Positions 5,128 through 6,217 of a stretch of 6,217 bases of DNA are shown here, in pieces; the stretch's first letter is position 1, and every line of letters begins with the position of its first letter. The notes below the pieces were generated by a model that was not told where the DNA came from, did not search any database, and worked only from the letters and a program-made list of their open reading frames with translations. The DNA is taken from the NCBI GenBank assembly GCA_018813405.1, contig JAHJBW010000126.1, forward strand, positions 1 to 6,217, given 5' to 3'. The DNA is from Candidatus Margulisiibacteriota bacterium. Its GTDB lineage: Bacteria > Margulisbacteria > WOR-1 > XYC2-FULL-46-14 > JAHJBW01. The position numbers were made by a program, and so were the translations under genes.

Positions 5128-6217
5128 TTTTATAATCGCATTCCTTATTACTGCATTTTATTACAGTGTTCGTCTTGCCGGGTCTTTCCACCAGCAAAGA
5201 GCCGCATTTGGGGCATTTTTCCCCGGTGGGCTTATCCCAGAACGCTTCGTTGCATTTGGGATAATTACTGCAGCCATAGAATATTTTACGCCTTTTGGTG
5301 CGTTTTACAACCAGGTCGCCGTCGCAGCCTTCGCGGGGGCATTTGATGCCAATGGTCTTTTTAATGGCTTTGGTGAACCGGCATTCAGGAAACCCTGAGC
5401 AGGCCATGAAATCCCCAAAACGGCCAGATCTAATGACCAGTTTTTTTCCGCATTTTGGGCATATCTCGTCGGTCTCAATGACCTTTTTTACCGTTTCCAT
5501 TTTTTCCTGGGCTTCTGCCAGGGTCCTGGCAAAAGGTTCATAGAATTCCTTGAGCACCGCAATATAATCCAATTTTCCAACCACAATATCGTCCAGTTCG
5601 TCTTCCATATGCGCGGTGAACTGCAAGTCCATAATGGTGGGGAAATGTTTTATCAAAAGGTCGTTGACCAGCATTCCCAGTTCCGTTGGCTTGAGGGTTT
5701 TTCTTTCCCTGTCAACATAACCCCTTCCTTCTATGGTTGAAAGGATGGGAGCATAGGTCGATGGCCGACCAACACCTTTTTCTTCAAGCTCTCTTATAAG
5801 ACTGGCTTCTGTGTAGCGAGGCGGCGGCTCTGTAAAATGCTGTTTTGGATCGATCTTCTTCAGGTCCAGGGATTCTCCTTCTGTTAGCTCAGGCAGAAGT
5901 CCTTCTTCTTCCTTTTCAGGCTCGTCCTTGCTTTCCAAATAAAGGGTCATAAAGCCCTTAAATTTGATGATCGAGCCTGTGGCACGGAAAGTATGTTCGT
6001 TGGCGCCTATGTCCACCGAGGTCATGTCAAGCAGGGCAGGGGCCATCTGGCAGGCTACGAAACGGTTCCACACCAGCGAATAAAGCCTGTACTGCTCACT
6101 TGTCAGGCTGTCTTTTATCTTTTCAGGCTCCCGTACAGCAGAAGTGGGTCTTATGGCCTCGTGCGCGTCCTGGGCGCTTTTCTTCATTTTATAGAGCCTT
6201 GGGTTTTCGGGAAGGAA
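5117..6217 (-). CDS. topA: DNA topoisomerase I, C-terminal part (cut by window edge)
   Basis: Type IA topoisomerase relaxes negative supercoils by cutting one strand through a tyrosine. Only the last 366 residues are in the window; the reading frame stays open to base 6217, so the Met at 6187 is internal. The toprim domain and the active-site tyrosine lie outside. Visible are QDAHEAIRP (16-24), YTEASLIRELEEKGVGRPST (135-154, a type IA core motif), EGRGYV and the MEDELDDI region. Three C-terminal tetracysteine zinc modules follow: C253/C256/C273/C279, C293/C298/C316/C322 and C335/C338/C355/C360. The last one is compact and ends six residues before the stop. It is the most upstream visible gene of the minus-strand chain; the promoter is off the edge. 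Confidence 0.97.
   Translation of the reverse strand, partial: FLPENPRLYKMKKSAQDAHEAIRPTSAVREPEKIKDSLTSEQYRLYSLVWNRFVACQMAPALLDMTSVDIGANEHTFRATGSIIKFKGFMTLYLESKDEPEKEEEGLLPELTEGESLDLKKIDPKQHFTEPPPRYTEASLIRELEEKGVGRPSTYAPILSTIEGRGYVDRERKTLKPTELGMLVNDLLIKHFPTIMDLQFTAHMEDELDDIVVGKLDYIAVLKEFYEPFARTLAEAQEKMETVKKVIETDEICPKCGKKLVIRSGRFGDFMACSGFPECRFTKAIKKTIGIKCPREGCDGDLVVKRTKRRKIFYGCSNYPKCNEAFWDKPTGEKCPKCGSLLVERPGKTNTVIKCSNKECDYKNDA

Noticed and set aside
5096..5398. Plus-strand 100-codon frame with a signal peptide-like start
   Set aside because: The hydrophobic start is the reverse strand of the small membrane ORF/topA junction, and the rest is antisense to the topA zinc modules; no ribosome site and no family match.

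Overview
The window is almost entirely coding; only about 75 bases lie outside genes. It holds two gene blocks that converge at 1604-1607. Nothing here is viral or transposon-like, and I see no tRNA, rRNA or CRISPR array. The organism is probably a bacterium with a type IV pilus or type II secretion-like pseudopilus machine. The compact layout, moderate GC and mix of pseudopilins with a DUF151 nuclease suggest an uncultured lineage such as Omnitrophota, Elusimicrobiota or Margulisbacteria. That placement is a guess from gene style, not from a comparison.

Plus strand, 1-1607: a near-consensus sigma70-type promoter (TAGACA, 17-base spacer, TATAAT) is followed by the classical translation operon infC (IF-3), rpmI (L35) and rplT (L20). 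A DUF151 bifunctional-nuclease-family gene is joined to rplT by an ATGA overlap. infC has no ATG, GTG or TTG at its natural N-terminus. It almost certainly starts at an ATC codon at 73, eight bases after AAGGAG, which matches the known habit of infC of using a rare start codon for autoregulation.

Minus strand, 6217-1604: nine genes run head to tail with no gaps. They are topA (C-terminal part only, cut by the window edge), an unlisted 33-codon membrane miniprotein, panC, four pseudopilin/minor pilin genes (GspH/FimT-, GspI/PilV-, GspJ/PilW- and PilX/GspK-like), a polyprenol-phosphate-sugar synthase-like family 2 glycosyltransferase, and an ArnE-like four-helix membrane protein. Every junction is an overlap of 1 to 13 bases, so the genes are probably translationally coupled.

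The most interesting points are the hidden small membrane ORF that fits exactly between topA and panC, the ATC start of infC, and the coupling of a pilin cassette to a predicted lipid-linked sugar synthase plus flippase pair. That pair could be for pilin or surface glycan modification, but this is inference. The two blocks meet with interlocked stop codons and no room for a dedicated terminator.
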